Shown here piece after piece: positions 28,054 to 37,641 of a stretch of 47,616 nucleotides of DNA. Below the pieces are notes generated by a model that saw only the letters and a program-made list of their open reading frames with translations, searched no databases and was not told the origin of the DNA. The stretch's first letter is position 1; each line of letters starts with the position of its first letter. The position numbers and the translations under genes are program-made. This DNA comes from Planctomycetota bacterium (GTDB lineage Bacteria > Planctomycetota > Planctomycetia > Pirellulales > Pirellulaceae), in assembly GCA_026692845.1 (NCBI GenBank), contig JAPLNM010000140.1, positions 1-47,616 of the forward strand. The letters are read 5' to 3'.

Positions 28054-28401
28054 ATGGCCAGAGATACACTGTTTTTGCTAAAAGAGGATTTTGCCGACGG
28101 TCCAGGAGCCCCTTACTACTGTCCCGATTGCGCCCAAATCACCGGCGTGATGGCTTACTTTCCAAAACTTAGACACCAACTCGATGTCCGCTACGTCGAT
28201 TTTGCCAAGCCTCGAAAGGATATCGTTGCAGTCCTCTCCGAGCAGCACCAAGGCTGTCCGGTCTTGATCCTCGACCAACCCCCAGCAATGGACGCACTGG
28301 CTTATATAACCGGCCAAGTCAACGGCAAGAGCTTTATCGCCGGTGCCAAGGCGATCAGCAATTATTGGGCCTACACACACGGTGTCTCACGCCCGCACTA
28401 A
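28054..28401 (+). CDS. DUF3088 family protein (thioredoxin-like)
   Basis: A 115-residue cytoplasmic protein matching the DUF3088 pattern: RDTLFLLKEDFADGPGAPYY, then CPDC, then a hydrophobic core and CPVLILD. The CPDC pair resembles a thioredoxin-like CxxC, but redox activity is not shown. The ATG at 28054 is preceded by CCAGGAGAC, a strong ribosome site; an upstream ATG at 27940 adds 38 poorly coding residues. The stop is four bases from the stop of the convergent PQQ-type gene. Confidence 0.85.
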   Translation: MARDTLFLLKEDFADGPGAPYYCPDCAQITGVMAYFPKLRHQLDVRYVDFAKPRKDIVAVLSEQHQGCPVLILDQPPAMDALAYITGQVNGKSFIAGAKAISNYWAYTHGVSRPH

Positions 28402-28405
28402 ATGC

Positions 28406-29566
28406 TCATTCGCCAAAGCATGCTACCGTCCCTTTGTCCGTCACGGCAAGGATCCTCCCCTCGGCAATCGCACACGATGCGAGCAACTGACCTGAGAGCT
28501 GGTAGCTCCAAGCCTCCGAACCGTCGGCAGTATTGAAGGCATATAAGTTGCCATCCAAACCACCGACCCAAACTCGAGAGTCGCAAATCACCGGCGATGC
28601 ATCGCAACGCTTCCGAACCAGTGCCTCCCACAACATCTTGCCCTCGCTCAGGTCGATTCCCAAGACCCGGCGATTGCGAGTCGTGAGGATCGCTAACTTG
28701 CTCGCCGATGAAATCGCTGGACTAGAACGTATTTCCTGTGCCCGCTCGGCATCGGAGAAACTCCACTTCTTCTGACCACTGGCAACGTCGTAAGCTAGAA
28801 CTTGACCCGATTGCGTCGGCACGATTGCCACCGATCCATGCATCGCTGGGGTCGAGCCACTAGGACCATCGAGCGACAAACCCTCCCCCTGGGCCGTTCC
28901 TAGCTTCAAGTCGATTTTGTGAAGCCGTCCGTCGCAGCCTCCCAGAAGAGCAAAGTGATCCCAAATCGTTGGCGCCGAGCGCAGTTGGTCACCGGTCGAG
29001 TATTCCCAAGCTTTCGAGCCGTCTTGAAGCTTGAAAGCAAACAGCACTCCAGCTTCGCTGCTTATAAGTACCATATCCTCATAAAAATTCGCTCCGCCTG
29101 CCATCGCTTGCATCGCGTCGGCCTCCCAAAGAACCTTGCCGTCCTGCGCAGACAAGCAGTAGATTCGGCCATCGTAGTCGCCAAGAACCAACCTGCCATC
29201 GCGATAAGCCAACGAAGCTACGAAACCGTTTTTAAACGACTGCTTCCATACTTCAGAGCCATCGGCAAGGTTCAGGCAGTAAACGTTCCCCTCGACATCC
29301 GCAAGCCAGCACTTCCCCCCGGAGATCACCGGCGTTCCTTCAAAGCCGGATTTCTCCCAAGACTTCTCCCAGAGAAGCTTGGGCGCTTTGGGAAGCTTAC
29401 CCAATACAAAGCCACTCGAGCCCGAGTCGGCGCGGCTGACGGTCCACTCCTGAGACTGAGCTTGGCTTAAAAGCAAAAGCCCTAAGCAAAGCGCGGGCAA
29501 GCCCCTTAGGATCAACTGCCACGAAGAGCTCGAGCAGCCGGCAAAATCTACGTTGGTTTGGATCAT
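28406..29566 (-). CDS. Secreted PQQ-type beta-propeller protein (BamB-like)
   Basis: A 386-residue exported protein. Residues 17-38 (LILRGLPALCLGLLLLSQAQ) form a signal peptide. The mature part has repeated WxxxF/AxxxxG blades: LNLADGSEVWKQSF, LSAQDGKVLWEADA, FKLQDGSKAWEYST, DVASGQKKWSFSD, DLSEGKMLWEAL, FNTADGSEAWSY. This is the PQQ-repeat pattern of BamB and related quinoprotein-like propellers. No dehydrogenase active site is evident. The start codon lies only eight bases beyond the transcription terminator of the upstream sulfatase gene, with no ribosome site visible, so translation initiation may be weak or leaderless. It could act in outer-membrane protein folding, but that is inference. 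Confidence 0.85.
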   Translation of the reverse strand: MIQTNVDFAGCSSSSWQLILRGLPALCLGLLLLSQAQSQEWTVSRADSGSSGFVLGKLPKAPKLLWEKSWEKSGFEGTPVISGGKCWLADVEGNVYCLNLADGSEVWKQSFKNGFVASLAYRDGRLVLGDYDGRIYCLSAQDGKVLWEADAMQAMAGGANFYEDMVLISSEAGVLFAFKLQDGSKAWEYSTGDQLRSAPTIWDHFALLGGCDGRLHKIDLKLGTAQGEGLSLDGPSGSTPAMHGSVAIVPTQSGQVLAYDVASGQKKWSFSDAERAQEIRSSPAISSASKLAILTTRNRRVLGIDLSEGKMLWEALVRKRCDASPVICDSRVWVGGLDGNLYAFNTADGSEAWSYQLSGQLLASCAIAEGRILAVTDKGTVACFGE

Positions 29567-29574
29567 GGATGAAT

Positions 29575-29613
29575 AAAAAAATGGACCCGAGAGAAAAACA
29601 CTCTCGGGTCCAT
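29575..29613 (-). terminator. Intrinsic terminator of the arylsulfatase gene
   Basis: A perfect 13-bp stem (ATGGACCCGAGAG and its complement, 29581-29593 and 29601-29613) with a seven-base loop is followed on the minus strand by a run of Ts (29575-29580). It lies 76 bp after the sulfatase stop and directly before the next start codon at 29566. Confidence 0.9.
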
Positions 29614-29688
29614 TGTAGTGTCTTGGCTCAAAAGTGGGAACTTTGAGCCCAGACTTGCTCCGGGGACCTAAACAAAAAGGCCAAGAGC

Positions 29689-31236
29689 TTATTGCTTTCC
29701 TTGGGAAGCCGTTACCGCTTCCATCACACGCTCAAGGTTGAAACTACCTGGCTTTTGACGCGGAGGGAATTCGCGGAAGCTCTGGAGCCAATTGCCCACG
29801 TAGCCCGCAGCCGGGGCGATCATGAACATGTGCTCAAGGTACCAGCGCTGGTAATCCATACCGATGTCTTGAGCCAACTCGAATGGATCCATACGAAGGT
29901 TGACCAAGGTCGGCGCTCGGAGAACTTCGAAAGGCTCTTGCCAAACGTGCATTCCGTGCGCTCTTTGGACCAAAAAAGTCGCCTTCCAATTGCCGTAGCG
30001 AAGTGCTGCTACGCTGCCGTCATCGGTCCAGTAAATGAACTCCTTACGAGGCCAAGGTGCTAGGCCTTTGAGGGCCGGTGCAAGGTCATAACCATCAAGG
30101 TGAACCTTGTACTCCCGATCGCCGATCTTGCGACCCTTGAGCAAATCCTCTTTGACCGTCTTATCTCCTGCAGCAGCCACAAAGGTCGTGAGCATGTCTT
30201 CATGAGCGCCGATGTCGTTGACGACAGTGCCAGGCTTGATCACACCAGGCCAGCGAATCATGCAAGGAACTCGGTAGCCACCCTCCCATTGGGTGTTCTT
30301 TTCACCACGGAACATCGTGGTACCACCATCGGGCCAGGTGAAAGCCTCGGCACCATTGTCCGTCGAGTACATGACGATCGTGTTTTCGTCCAATCCAAGT
30401 TCTTTGAGTTTGTCGAGAATAATCCCGACTTGACGATCGTGCTCGACCATTCCGTCTGCGTAAATACCCAAACCGGTTTTTCCAGCAACCCCTTCTTTGA
30501 GGTGGGTGAAGATATGCATCTTCGTCGAGTTCCACCACAGGAAGAACGGCTTGTTGGACTTCTTGGCACGCTCCATAAAATCGATTGCCTTGGTGTTGAC
30601 CTCCTCATCGATCGTTTCCATCCGCTTCTTCGTCAGCGGACCGGTGTCTTCGATGCGGCCATCGGCAAAACTGTGCATCACACCGCGGGGACCAAATTTC
30701 TTTTTGAATTCGGGATCCTTTGGATAGTCGGGATGCTCGGGCTCCTCTTCGGCGTTGAGGTGATAGAGGTTTCCGTAAAATTCATCAAAACCGTGGGCTG
30801 AGGGGAGCATTTCATCCCGGTCGCCCAAGTGGTTTTTGCCAAACTGGCCCGTGACATAGCCTTGAGCCTTGAGCAACGTCGCAAGTGTCGGATCTTCCTT
30901 GCGCATCCCCTCAGGAGCACCAGGAAGTCCCACTTTGGTCAGTCCCGTGCGGATCGGAGATTGACCGGTGATGAACGCGGCACGGCCAGCCGTGCAACTT
31001 TGTTGACCGTACCAATCGGTAAACAAAGCACCTTCCTTGCCGATACGGTCAATATTCGGGGTCTTGTAGCCCATCATCCCTTGGTTGTAGGCACCGACGT
31101 TGAACTGGCCGATGTCATCTCCCCAAATCACCAAGATGTTGGGTTTTGATTGCTGCGCTTGGGCCACTGAGGCCAAACTGCCCAGGACGCAGCACGCGGC
31201 CGTCATCCAAAGGAATAAATTTGCTATGGATTTCAT
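29689..31236 (-). CDS. Secreted arylsulfatase (formylglycine-dependent)
   Basis: A 515-residue sulfatase of the alkaline-phosphatase superfamily. It has a signal peptide (MKSIANLFLW..., cleavage near Ala-Gln-Ala/Gln, residues 24-28). The metal-binding pair is in IWGDDIGQ (Asp40, Asp41). The sulfatase signature QSCTAGRAAFITGQ has Cys81 in a C-T-A-G-R context, the site converted to formylglycine by an FGE-type enzyme. Another metal site motif is STDNGAEAF. The ATG at 31236 has AAGGATCC upstream; a start at 31302 would disrupt the signal peptide. No maturase gene is nearby. Planctomycetes carry many such enzymes for sulfated polysaccharides, but the substrate cannot be read here. The gene is monocistronic, ending at a strong terminator. 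Confidence 0.93.
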   Translation of the reverse strand: MKSIANLFLWMTAACCVLGSLASVAQAQQSKPNILVIWGDDIGQFNVGAYNQGMMGYKTPNIDRIGKEGALFTDWYGQQSCTAGRAAFITGQSPIRTGLTKVGLPGAPEGMRKEDPTLATLLKAQGYVTGQFGKNHLGDRDEMLPSAHGFDEFYGNLYHLNAEEEPEHPDYPKDPEFKKKFGPRGVMHSFADGRIEDTGPLTKKRMETIDEEVNTKAIDFMERAKKSNKPFFLWWNSTKMHIFTHLKEGVAGKTGLGIYADGMVEHDRQVGIILDKLKELGLDENTIVMYSTDNGAEAFTWPDGGTTMFRGEKNTQWEGGYRVPCMIRWPGVIKPGTVVNDIGAHEDMLTTFVAAAGDKTVKEDLLKGRKIGDREYKVHLDGYDLAPALKGLAPWPRKEFIYWTDDGSVAALRYGNWKATFLVQRAHGMHVWQEPFEVLRAPTLVNLRMDPFELAQDIGMDYQRWYLEHMFMIAPAAGYVGNWLQSFREFPPRQKPGSFNLERVMEAVTASQGKQ

Positions 31237-31885
31237 GGAGCGGATCCTTACTAGCGTACAAAGAAAAGAGAAACATGAGCCGATTTGGAACGGACGATCC
31301 AAACTGTACCCTGACAGTTCGAGTCGACATTATGATAAGACGCCGACCAATCACAACCAGACGAAGCAATTCTACTCTAGTTTACGACGACTCAGCGACC
31401 ACACCAAAGTGCGCCAAAGCAACGGTTAATCACCCATGCAAACCGCCAGATCGGTGCCAGGCACCTGATCAGACCTCTGGACTGGACCCAAGTAATGCTA
31501 GCATCCTCCCCCAAAAAACCCGGTGCCCGTCCCCTGCAAATTTCGATTTTTGCCAGCATTTCGATCGTTCCAACGCGTTCAATGCTGCTTTTTTAGGAAC
31601 CCTAGCCGACTAACCTTCATCCAATGGGTCCAGATCCCAAAACTCTACGAATATCCTTTTTCCAGAAAAATCAAATCAGCGACCGGAAATATCACAAAAA
31701 CCTATCAAACACACCAACTCCACGCCGAATGAAAAAACGGTAGAATCCAACTAGCCTTAGCTTTTGTTTTCGTTCGGTTACCCCGCTTGATCCTCAGTGA
31801 CCTAAAAACCTCTCGAACCACCCTCCTGGCTTACGAATCAGGAACCAGAATTAGTTTCCCTTAACCTTATCCAGACTGGTCTGCA
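31237..31885. other. Divergent intergenic region with no convincing gene
   Basis: About 650 bp separate the sulfatase gene from the GAF-HlyD gene, transcribed in opposite directions. I see no ORF with coding character, no tRNA and no clear consensus promoter. The region is more AT-rich than its surroundings and contains a 13-bp palindrome at 31453. It must hold promoters for both flanking genes. Confidence 0.6.
31453..31465. repeat. 13-bp palindrome GGTGCCAGGCACC
   Basis: GGTGCC-A-GGCACC is a perfect dyad flanked on both sides by GATC. Only one copy was noticed in the window. It could be a REP-like remnant or an operator. Confidence 0.5.
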
Positions 31886-33961
31886 ATGTCTTCGGGTTCC
31901 TCAGAAGAAAATGTCGAGCAAACCAAACGGCAAATTCGAACCTTGGTCAACGAGGTTGCCGAACTGTCGAAGTCCGAAGTTGGGGCCGCTGAATTCTACC
32001 CGGCTGTTTTACAAAAAGTGGTCAATGCTCTGGCCGCTCGCGGTGGTGCTGTCTGGCTACTCGACGGCGAAAATGGACTTCGACTAGCACACCATATCGA
32101 TATCGCTCCGAATTTGGTCGATGCGAACAACCAGGAGGCGATCAGCCACGGCCGACTCTTGGGCCGCTTGATCCAACGGGGTATTCCAGAGCTTATTCCT
32201 CCTTACAGTGGCTCAGAACAAACCGGCGAAGCGAATCCAACCCCATTCCTGCTGGTGACCTCGCCGCTTGCCTCCCCAAGAGGCCCTGTCGGATTGCTTG
32301 AAGTTTTTCAACGTGCCCAAACCCCGCCCGAGGCGCAAGCTGGCTACTTAAAATTCGTCAAACATATTACGGATTTAGTCGGCGACTGGCTCAAGGGCCA
32401 CACGCTTCAGCAAGCCTCTACGCGCCAAGAACTCTGGCAGCAATCCGATCAATTCGCACGCTTGGTCCACGAGAACTTGGATTTGAAGGATACAGCTTTT
32501 ACGATCGCCAATGAGGGCCGCCGACTCATCGATTGCGACCGTGTCAGCGTCGCAATCCTCAAGGGTGGTAAGGCCAAGGTGATATCGATCTCCGGGCAGG
32601 ATTCGATCGAGAATCGGTCAAACAATGTCCAAGCTTTGAACAACCTTGCCACGCGTGTGATCAAAAGCGGTGAGCCTCTTTGGTACGACGGTTCGACCGA
32701 AGATTTGCCTGCTCAACTCGAGGAAGCAATCGAAGACTACGTCGATCTGTCTCACGGACGGACCGTCGCGGTCTTGCCGATTCGCCAACCGGAACGCAAG
32801 CTCGAAGGGGACGTGTTGGCCGAACGCAATGAGACGAACGAAGCCCGCATCCGCCGCGATATTATCGGTGCTCTGATCGTCGAACAAATCGAAACACAAC
32901 TGTCTCGCGAAACACTCGAAGGACGTGTCGACTTAGTCTACGAACACGCTTGCCGTGCGCTTTCGAACTCGATCAACCACAGCAACATCCTGTTTATGCC
33001 CATCTGGCGTTTTCTCGATCGGTGCTTGTGGATGTTCCGTGGCTCAGCCCTTCCAAAGACAGCCTCCATCTTAGGTTTGATCGGTGCTGGAATCCTCTCG
33101 ATGTTCTTGATCCCTATGGATTTCGACTTGCAAGGCAACGGCGAGCTCAAGCCCACGATCGAACGGCAGGTTTTCGCACATGTCGATGGCGAAGTCGAAA
33201 AGGTGCTTATCAAGCACGGCGACGAAGTCAAAAAAGACCAAACGCTCGTCAGTCTCAAGAACAACGAACTCAACCAACAAATCCAAACTACCCAAGGCCA
33301 GTTCTACCAGTCCAGTCAGCAAGCTTACGAGCACGAACGTCAACTCAATAACCTTACTTCGCTGACCGAAGCAGAACGCATTCGATTGCAACAAGAACTG
33401 AACCAATCCAAACAAGAAGCGCTCAACCGCCAAGCCGAATTGCAACTGCTGGTAGAACGGCAAACCAAACTCCAACGAAAAAGCCCAATCGATGGCCTTG
33501 TCACGACTTGGGATGTCGAAAAAATCCTCAATGCCCGCCCGGTGGTCACCGGCCAAGTCTTGATGACAATCGCCGATCCAAGCGGACCTTGGGAAGTCGA
33601 GGTCTTGATGCCAGAAAAGCGAATGAGGTACCTCGATGGTGCTTTCAAAAACGAAAAAGTCAGTAAAGCAGACGAAAACGGGCAGCGGTATTTGGATGTA
33701 GAAATCATTTTGATGACCAAGGCGGATACCAAGTACTACGGCAAGCTGTACAAATCTGCCGTTGGCGAGCGTGCAGAACTAGATCCCGAGGACGGTGCAG
33801 TCGTCCGCTTGCGCTGCGTCCCGAACGATGAGGCCCTCTTAGAGATCACTCGGCGTCCGGGTGCTCAAGTCATGGCTGACGTGAAATGTGGAAAACGCAG
33901 TGTCGCTTTCGTATGCTTCTACGAAGTGATCGAATGGATCCGAGCCAACGTGTTCTTCTGA
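31886..33961 (+). CDS. GAF-GAF-transmembrane-HlyD fusion protein
   Basis: A 691-residue protein joining a sensory half to an export-adaptor half. Residues about 10-175 and 190-345 look like two GAF-type domains (GGAVWLLDGENGLRLAHHID and CDRVSVAILKGGKAKVISIS). One membrane helix lies near 393-411 (ASILGLIGAGILSMFLIP). The periplasmic part has a lipoyl/HlyD half-motif (FAHVDGEVEKVLIKHGDEVK, about 429-448), a coiled coil of roughly 65 residues rich in Gln/Glu/Leu, and the returning half-motif KSPIDGLVTTWDVEKILNAR. A beta-barrel domain follows. GAF on an HlyD protein is unusual. It begins a four-gene plus-strand cluster. A sensing role for the GAF domains is inference; ligand residues were not identified. 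Confidence 0.82.
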   Translation: MSSGSSEENVEQTKRQIRTLVNEVAELSKSEVGAAEFYPAVLQKVVNALAARGGAVWLLDGENGLRLAHHIDIAPNLVDANNQEAISHGRLLGRLIQRGIPELIPPYSGSEQTGEANPTPFLLVTSPLASPRGPVGLLEVFQRAQTPPEAQAGYLKFVKHITDLVGDWLKGHTLQQASTRQELWQQSDQFARLVHENLDLKDTAFTIANEGRRLIDCDRVSVAILKGGKAKVISISGQDSIENRSNNVQALNNLATRVIKSGEPLWYDGSTEDLPAQLEEAIEDYVDLSHGRTVAVLPIRQPERKLEGDVLAERNETNEARIRRDIIGALIVEQIETQLSRETLEGRVDLVYEHACRALSNSINHSNILFMPIWRFLDRCLWMFRGSALPKTASILGLIGAGILSMFLIPMDFDLQGNGELKPTIERQVFAHVDGEVEKVLIKHGDEVKKDQTLVSLKNNELNQQIQTTQGQFYQSSQQAYEHERQLNNLTSLTEAERIRLQQELNQSKQEALNRQAELQLLVERQTKLQRKSPIDGLVTTWDVEKILNARPVVTGQVLMTIADPSGPWEVEVLMPEKRMRYLDGAFKNEKVSKADENGQRYLDVEIILMTKADTKYYGKLYKSAVGERAELDPEDGAVVRLRCVPNDEALLEITRRPGAQVMADVKCGKRSVAFVCFYEVIEWIRANVFF

Positions 33962-34032
33962 TCCGGCGGTTTTGCATGGCTCCCTTCCTCGCACCCTACA
34001 CACACACACACAATCTTTGGACCCTATCTGTT

Positions 34033-35202
34033 ATGACGCAAAAAGTACTTGTCGCTTTGTCATTGCTTGTCATGGCTGTTTCACTTGGCGGATACGTCTG
34101 GCAGTCGAAGAAAATCCAGGTGCGAACCCCGCTGGAAAACGACCCGCCCTCGTCGATGATCAATTTAAACCTACCGACGGCCAAAAGTACCGAGCTTATC
34201 AGCGCTCAAGATAGCAACGCCGCGACTTCTCCAAAGCTCGTCCAGATCGATCGAAGTCAATCCGAGGTGCTCGTCCCGACCCCCATCTCGCTGACCCAGG
34301 CTGCCTTGATTCCAACCTCACCTTCAAGCCAACTGCAAACCCCCAGCGAGCAGACGCTTGGGACCACCCAAGACGGCATTTTGCGTTACAAAGCCATCCT
34401 CTCGTTTGTCAACGATATCAAAGTGGTCGCACAGACCGATGGAATCATTCTGGATATCCTGGTCGACGAAGGCTCAGGGGTCACCAAGGACGCGATCATG
34501 ATCCAAATCGACAATCGTTTGGCCGTCGCCGAGAAGGAAGTCGCTGGCAAAGAGCTCGAGTCGGCTAAGCTCAAGGCCGAGGATGACAGTCAAATCAAGT
34601 TCTCAGCGGCTTCGTATGAAGTCGCCACAAGTGTCTTCAATCGATCCCAAGATCTTTTTGCCAAAAGTGTTGAGGCCCAAGAGGAATGGGAGAAAAAACG
34701 ACTCGAGAAAATCAAAGCCGGCTTTCAAATCGACGTTTCTAAACGCGAGCAACTGATCAATCAAGCCGCTGTCGGGGTCAACGAAGCTAAACTCAACGCA
34801 TCGAACGTCCAACTTGAACTGCGAACGATCAAGGCTCCGTTTTCCGGCGTTGTCGCTTCGATGCAAAAAGAACGCTACGACTGGGTCAAAGCCGGCGAAG
34901 AGATCCTCAGGCTCGTCTCGCTCGACAAGTTCCGCGTCAAAGGAACCGTTCGAATCGCCGGCTCGCCCAACACCCTCGAAGGTGCCCGGGCCAATGTGAT
35001 CATTCCGACCGGGACCGGTACAGTAGAGCGTATAGACGGTGTTGTCGGGTTCGTTAGCCCTGAGTCCCAAGGCTCCGGGGCACGCAATGATGGAACCCAA
35101 GAATACACCGTTTGGGTCGAGATCCCCAACAAGCAAGTCGGGGGCAAATACCTTTTCCGCGGGGCCATGGATGCCATCGTGGAAATCATCCCGACTCCCT
35201 AA
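34033..35202 (+). CDS. HlyD/RND-type periplasmic adaptor protein
   Basis: A 389-residue membrane-fusion protein. The N-terminal segment LVALSLLVMAVSLGGYVW is an anchor or signal. It is followed by a ~90-residue low-complexity linker, then a lipoyl-like half-motif (VVAQTDGIILDILVDEGSGV), a coiled coil (about residues 170-265) and the second half-motif (IKAPFSGVVASMQKERYDWV). The beta-barrel region contains FRVKGTVRIAGSPNTLEGAR. The ATG at 34033 is preferred because it places the hydrophobic stretch at the N-terminus; an in-frame ATG at 33976 adds a short polar tail. The gene starts 71 bp after the GAF-HlyD gene and is probably co-transcribed. Such adaptors normally link an inner-membrane pump to an outer-membrane channel; neither is visible here. 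Confidence 0.85.
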   Translation: MTQKVLVALSLLVMAVSLGGYVWQSKKIQVRTPLENDPPSSMINLNLPTAKSTELISAQDSNAATSPKLVQIDRSQSEVLVPTPISLTQAALIPTSPSSQLQTPSEQTLGTTQDGILRYKAILSFVNDIKVVAQTDGIILDILVDEGSGVTKDAIMIQIDNRLAVAEKEVAGKELESAKLKAEDDSQIKFSAASYEVATSVFNRSQDLFAKSVEAQEEWEKKRLEKIKAGFQIDVSKREQLINQAAVGVNEAKLNASNVQLELRTIKAPFSGVVASMQKERYDWVKAGEEILRLVSLDKFRVKGTVRIAGSPNTLEGARANVIIPTGTGTVERIDGVVGFVSPESQGSGARNDGTQEYTVWVEIPNKQVGGKYLFRGAMDAIVEIIPTP

Positions 35203-35291
35203 CTAGCCGTATTCTCTTTAGCATCTTAATGCGATTGCTGGTCCTGTTGATACTGGTTCCAACGAAACTCTTCTGAAGGATATTCGATTCG

Positions 35292-37532
35292 ATGACAACG
35301 ATGGCAGACTCACTGGTCAACAGCGCTATGCGGCCTCTGAAGCTGCGCCGTCGCCCCGACCTGGAGTCCCGCAAACATCACTACGACGGTCGGTCGTATT
35401 GGGTCGTCAAAGAACCACTGGGACTCAATTACTTCCGATTCCACGAGGAAGAGTTTGCAATCCTAAACATGCTCGATGGTCAGACCTCCTTGCAAGCAAT
35501 CAAAGATCGCTTCCAAGCCGAGTTTGCTCCCCAGCGAATCAGCCTCCAAGACCTACAGCAATTCGTTGGAATGCTCCATAAAAGCGGTTTGGTCATCTCG
35601 CATGCCGTCGGACAGGGCAAGCCCCTGCGACGCCGAGGGGAAACAAAGAAACGCAAAGAGTGGATCAGCAAACTATCGAACGTCTTTGCGATTCGTTTTC
35701 GCGGCATCGATCCAGAACGGATACTCAATGCCCTGCTTCCTTGGTTCGGGTGGCTCTTTACAACGTGGTGCTTGTTTCTGGCGATGTTTTTCGGCTTGGC
35801 CGCCATCACCCTGGTGCTGGTCAACTACCAAGAGTTTCGTGGGAAACTGCCGACGTTCGAGACCTTTTTCGCCGCCAACAACTGGCTCTGGCTCGGTCTG
35901 ACCATGGGTGCAGTCAAAGTACTACACGAGTTTGGACACGGTCTGAGTTGCAAGAAATTCGGTGGCGAATGCCACGAGATGGGTTTGATGTTCTTAGTCT
36001 TCACCCCATGCTTGTATTGCAACGTCTCGGATTCATGGATGCTGCCCAATAAATGGCAGCGTGTATTTATCGGTGCTGCAGGGATGTATATCGAATTGAT
36101 CATCGCTTCGATAGCGACCTTTTTATGGTGGTACAGCGAAGACGGCATGTTCCACTTTTTATGCTTGAGCGTCATGTTCATCTGCTCGGTTTCCACAGTG
36201 GTTTTTAATGGAAATCCATTGCTGCGATTCGATGGCTATTACATTCTGATGGACACATTGGAAATCCCGAACCTCAGGCAAAAGGCCAGCGAGATTCTCA
36301 AACGTTGGTTTCAGAAAAATTGCTTGGGACTCGAACTCCAAGAGAATCCTTTTTTGCCGCAAGGCAACCGATTGCTCTTCGGCGCTTATACCATCGGTTC
36401 GTTCATCTACCGATGGGTCGTGGCTTTCGGAATCATCATGTTCTTGAACCAAGTTCTAAAGCCCTATGGCCTTCAGTCGCTCGGGCGTGCCTTTGCAGTC
36501 GCAGGCTTGGCCGGAATGGTAGTACCAGGGGCCATGTCGGTGGTGAAGTTTCTAAGACAACCCGGGAGGGCAGCGAAAATGAAGCGAGCAAACATCACCA
36601 CAAGTCTGATCGTCGCGAGTGCGATCCTATCGGCCATCGCGTTTCTTCCACTCCCTTTTTATGTCTACTGTCCGACCGAAATCCAACCGACGCGTTCGTT
36701 CGAAGTTCGAACCATCGTCGCTGGTCAGTTGGTTTTGTGGCACAAAAAACCGCAAGACTCGGTGCTGCAAGGTGACATCATCTGCGAATTGCAGAACATG
36801 GAATTGAAATACCAGCGGGCCAAGGCCGAGGGTGAATTGCAATCGGCCATGATCAAACTCCAAGACCTACAGCGTTCCTCTGCAGCCGATTCGCAGCAAA
36901 CCCAATACCTGCGAATCCAATACGAGGATGTGCAGGCCAAACGGAACTTGCTGGCTGTGCTCGACCAAAAAATCGCAAACCTGGTAATCCGCAGTCCCAT
37001 GGACGGATTTGTTTTCAAAGCCCCACCAAAAGAGGAAAGCAAAGCGGCAAAAGCCCAAGAGCAATTGCCAGGCTGGCACGGTGATCCCTTCGATCCAGCC
37101 AACAGCGAAGTCTACTTTAGCGAAGGCGATCTGCTCTGCTTGGTCGGGCCCGAAAAGAAAATGGAAGGGATCATGATCGTCGATCAGCACGACCGAGATT
37201 TGCTCCAGGCTGGGGACCGCGTAAGCCTCATGCTCGAATCGGCTAGGCTAGAATCGCTCAAGGGAACCATTGTCGGTTTCAGCGCATCGGAGATCAAGGA
37301 AGCTCCCCCTCAGTTATCCATCCAAGTCGGGGGTTCTCTCGATACGAAATCCGACGAATCAGGCCGAACAATACCGATAAGCACCTCCTATCAAGCAAGA
37401 GTCGAATTTGATTCCGCCGAGATCCCGAGCAGGCCCGGGTATCGAGGAGAATCCAAAGTCCATTTGGACTGGAGATCCCTCGGATGGAGATTGAAAAGAT
37501 ACTTCATGAAAACCTTCAACTTTGAGTTCTAA
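35292..37532 (+). CDS. PqqD-like / M50 zinc metalloprotease / HlyD fusion protein
   Basis: A 746-residue membrane protein. The N-terminal ~110 residues (YWVVKEPLGLNYFRFHEEEF, then LLDGQTSL-type helices) resemble the PqqD-like domain in peptide-modification and export proteins. The middle is a site-2-protease-like domain with the zinc motif HEFGH near residues 214-218 and the third-ligand motif NPLLRFDGYY near 309-318, among several membrane helices. The C-terminal part is HlyD-like: a coiled coil flanked by lipoyl half-motifs (LVIRSPMDGFVFKAPPKEES). This matches the 'putative peptide zinc metalloprotease' type found with peptide export systems. The start has GAAGGATATTCG upstream. Co-transcribed with the two adaptors before it. 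Whether it cleaves a peptide is not shown. Confidence 0.85.
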   Translation: MTTMADSLVNSAMRPLKLRRRPDLESRKHHYDGRSYWVVKEPLGLNYFRFHEEEFAILNMLDGQTSLQAIKDRFQAEFAPQRISLQDLQQFVGMLHKSGLVISHAVGQGKPLRRRGETKKRKEWISKLSNVFAIRFRGIDPERILNALLPWFGWLFTTWCLFLAMFFGLAAITLVLVNYQEFRGKLPTFETFFAANNWLWLGLTMGAVKVLHEFGHGLSCKKFGGECHEMGLMFLVFTPCLYCNVSDSWMLPNKWQRVFIGAAGMYIELIIASIATFLWWYSEDGMFHFLCLSVMFICSVSTVVFNGNPLLRFDGYYILMDTLEIPNLRQKASEILKRWFQKNCLGLELQENPFLPQGNRLLFGAYTIGSFIYRWVVAFGIIMFLNQVLKPYGLQSLGRAFAVAGLAGMVVPGAMSVVKFLRQPGRAAKMKRANITTSLIVASAILSAIAFLPLPFYVYCPTEIQPTRSFEVRTIVAGQLVLWHKKPQDSVLQGDIICELQNMELKYQRAKAEGELQSAMIKLQDLQRSSAADSQQTQYLRIQYEDVQAKRNLLAVLDQKIANLVIRSPMDGFVFKAPPKEESKAAKAQEQLPGWHGDPFDPANSEVYFSEGDLLCLVGPEKKMEGIMIVDQHDRDLLQAGDRVSLMLESARLESLKGTIVGFSASEIKEAPPQLSIQVGGSLDTKSDESGRTIPISTSYQARVEFDSAEIPSRPGYRGESKVHLDWRSLGWRLKRYFMKTFNFEF

Positions 37533-37641
37533 GCGTTGTCGACAGACGACCAAAACCCGCTTAAAGTGAAGGAAGTTGATTTTGGGGCCCTCCCCGGTGA
37601 ATCTTTAGTTTGTTAGTTGTTTTACAGAGAAAGAACGAACG

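Noticed and set aside
33886-34032. An early start for the periplasmic adaptor inside the GAF-HlyD gene
   Set aside because: It adds a Cys/Arg-rich tail and overlaps the previous coding region. The ATG at 34033 places the membrane anchor at the N-terminus.
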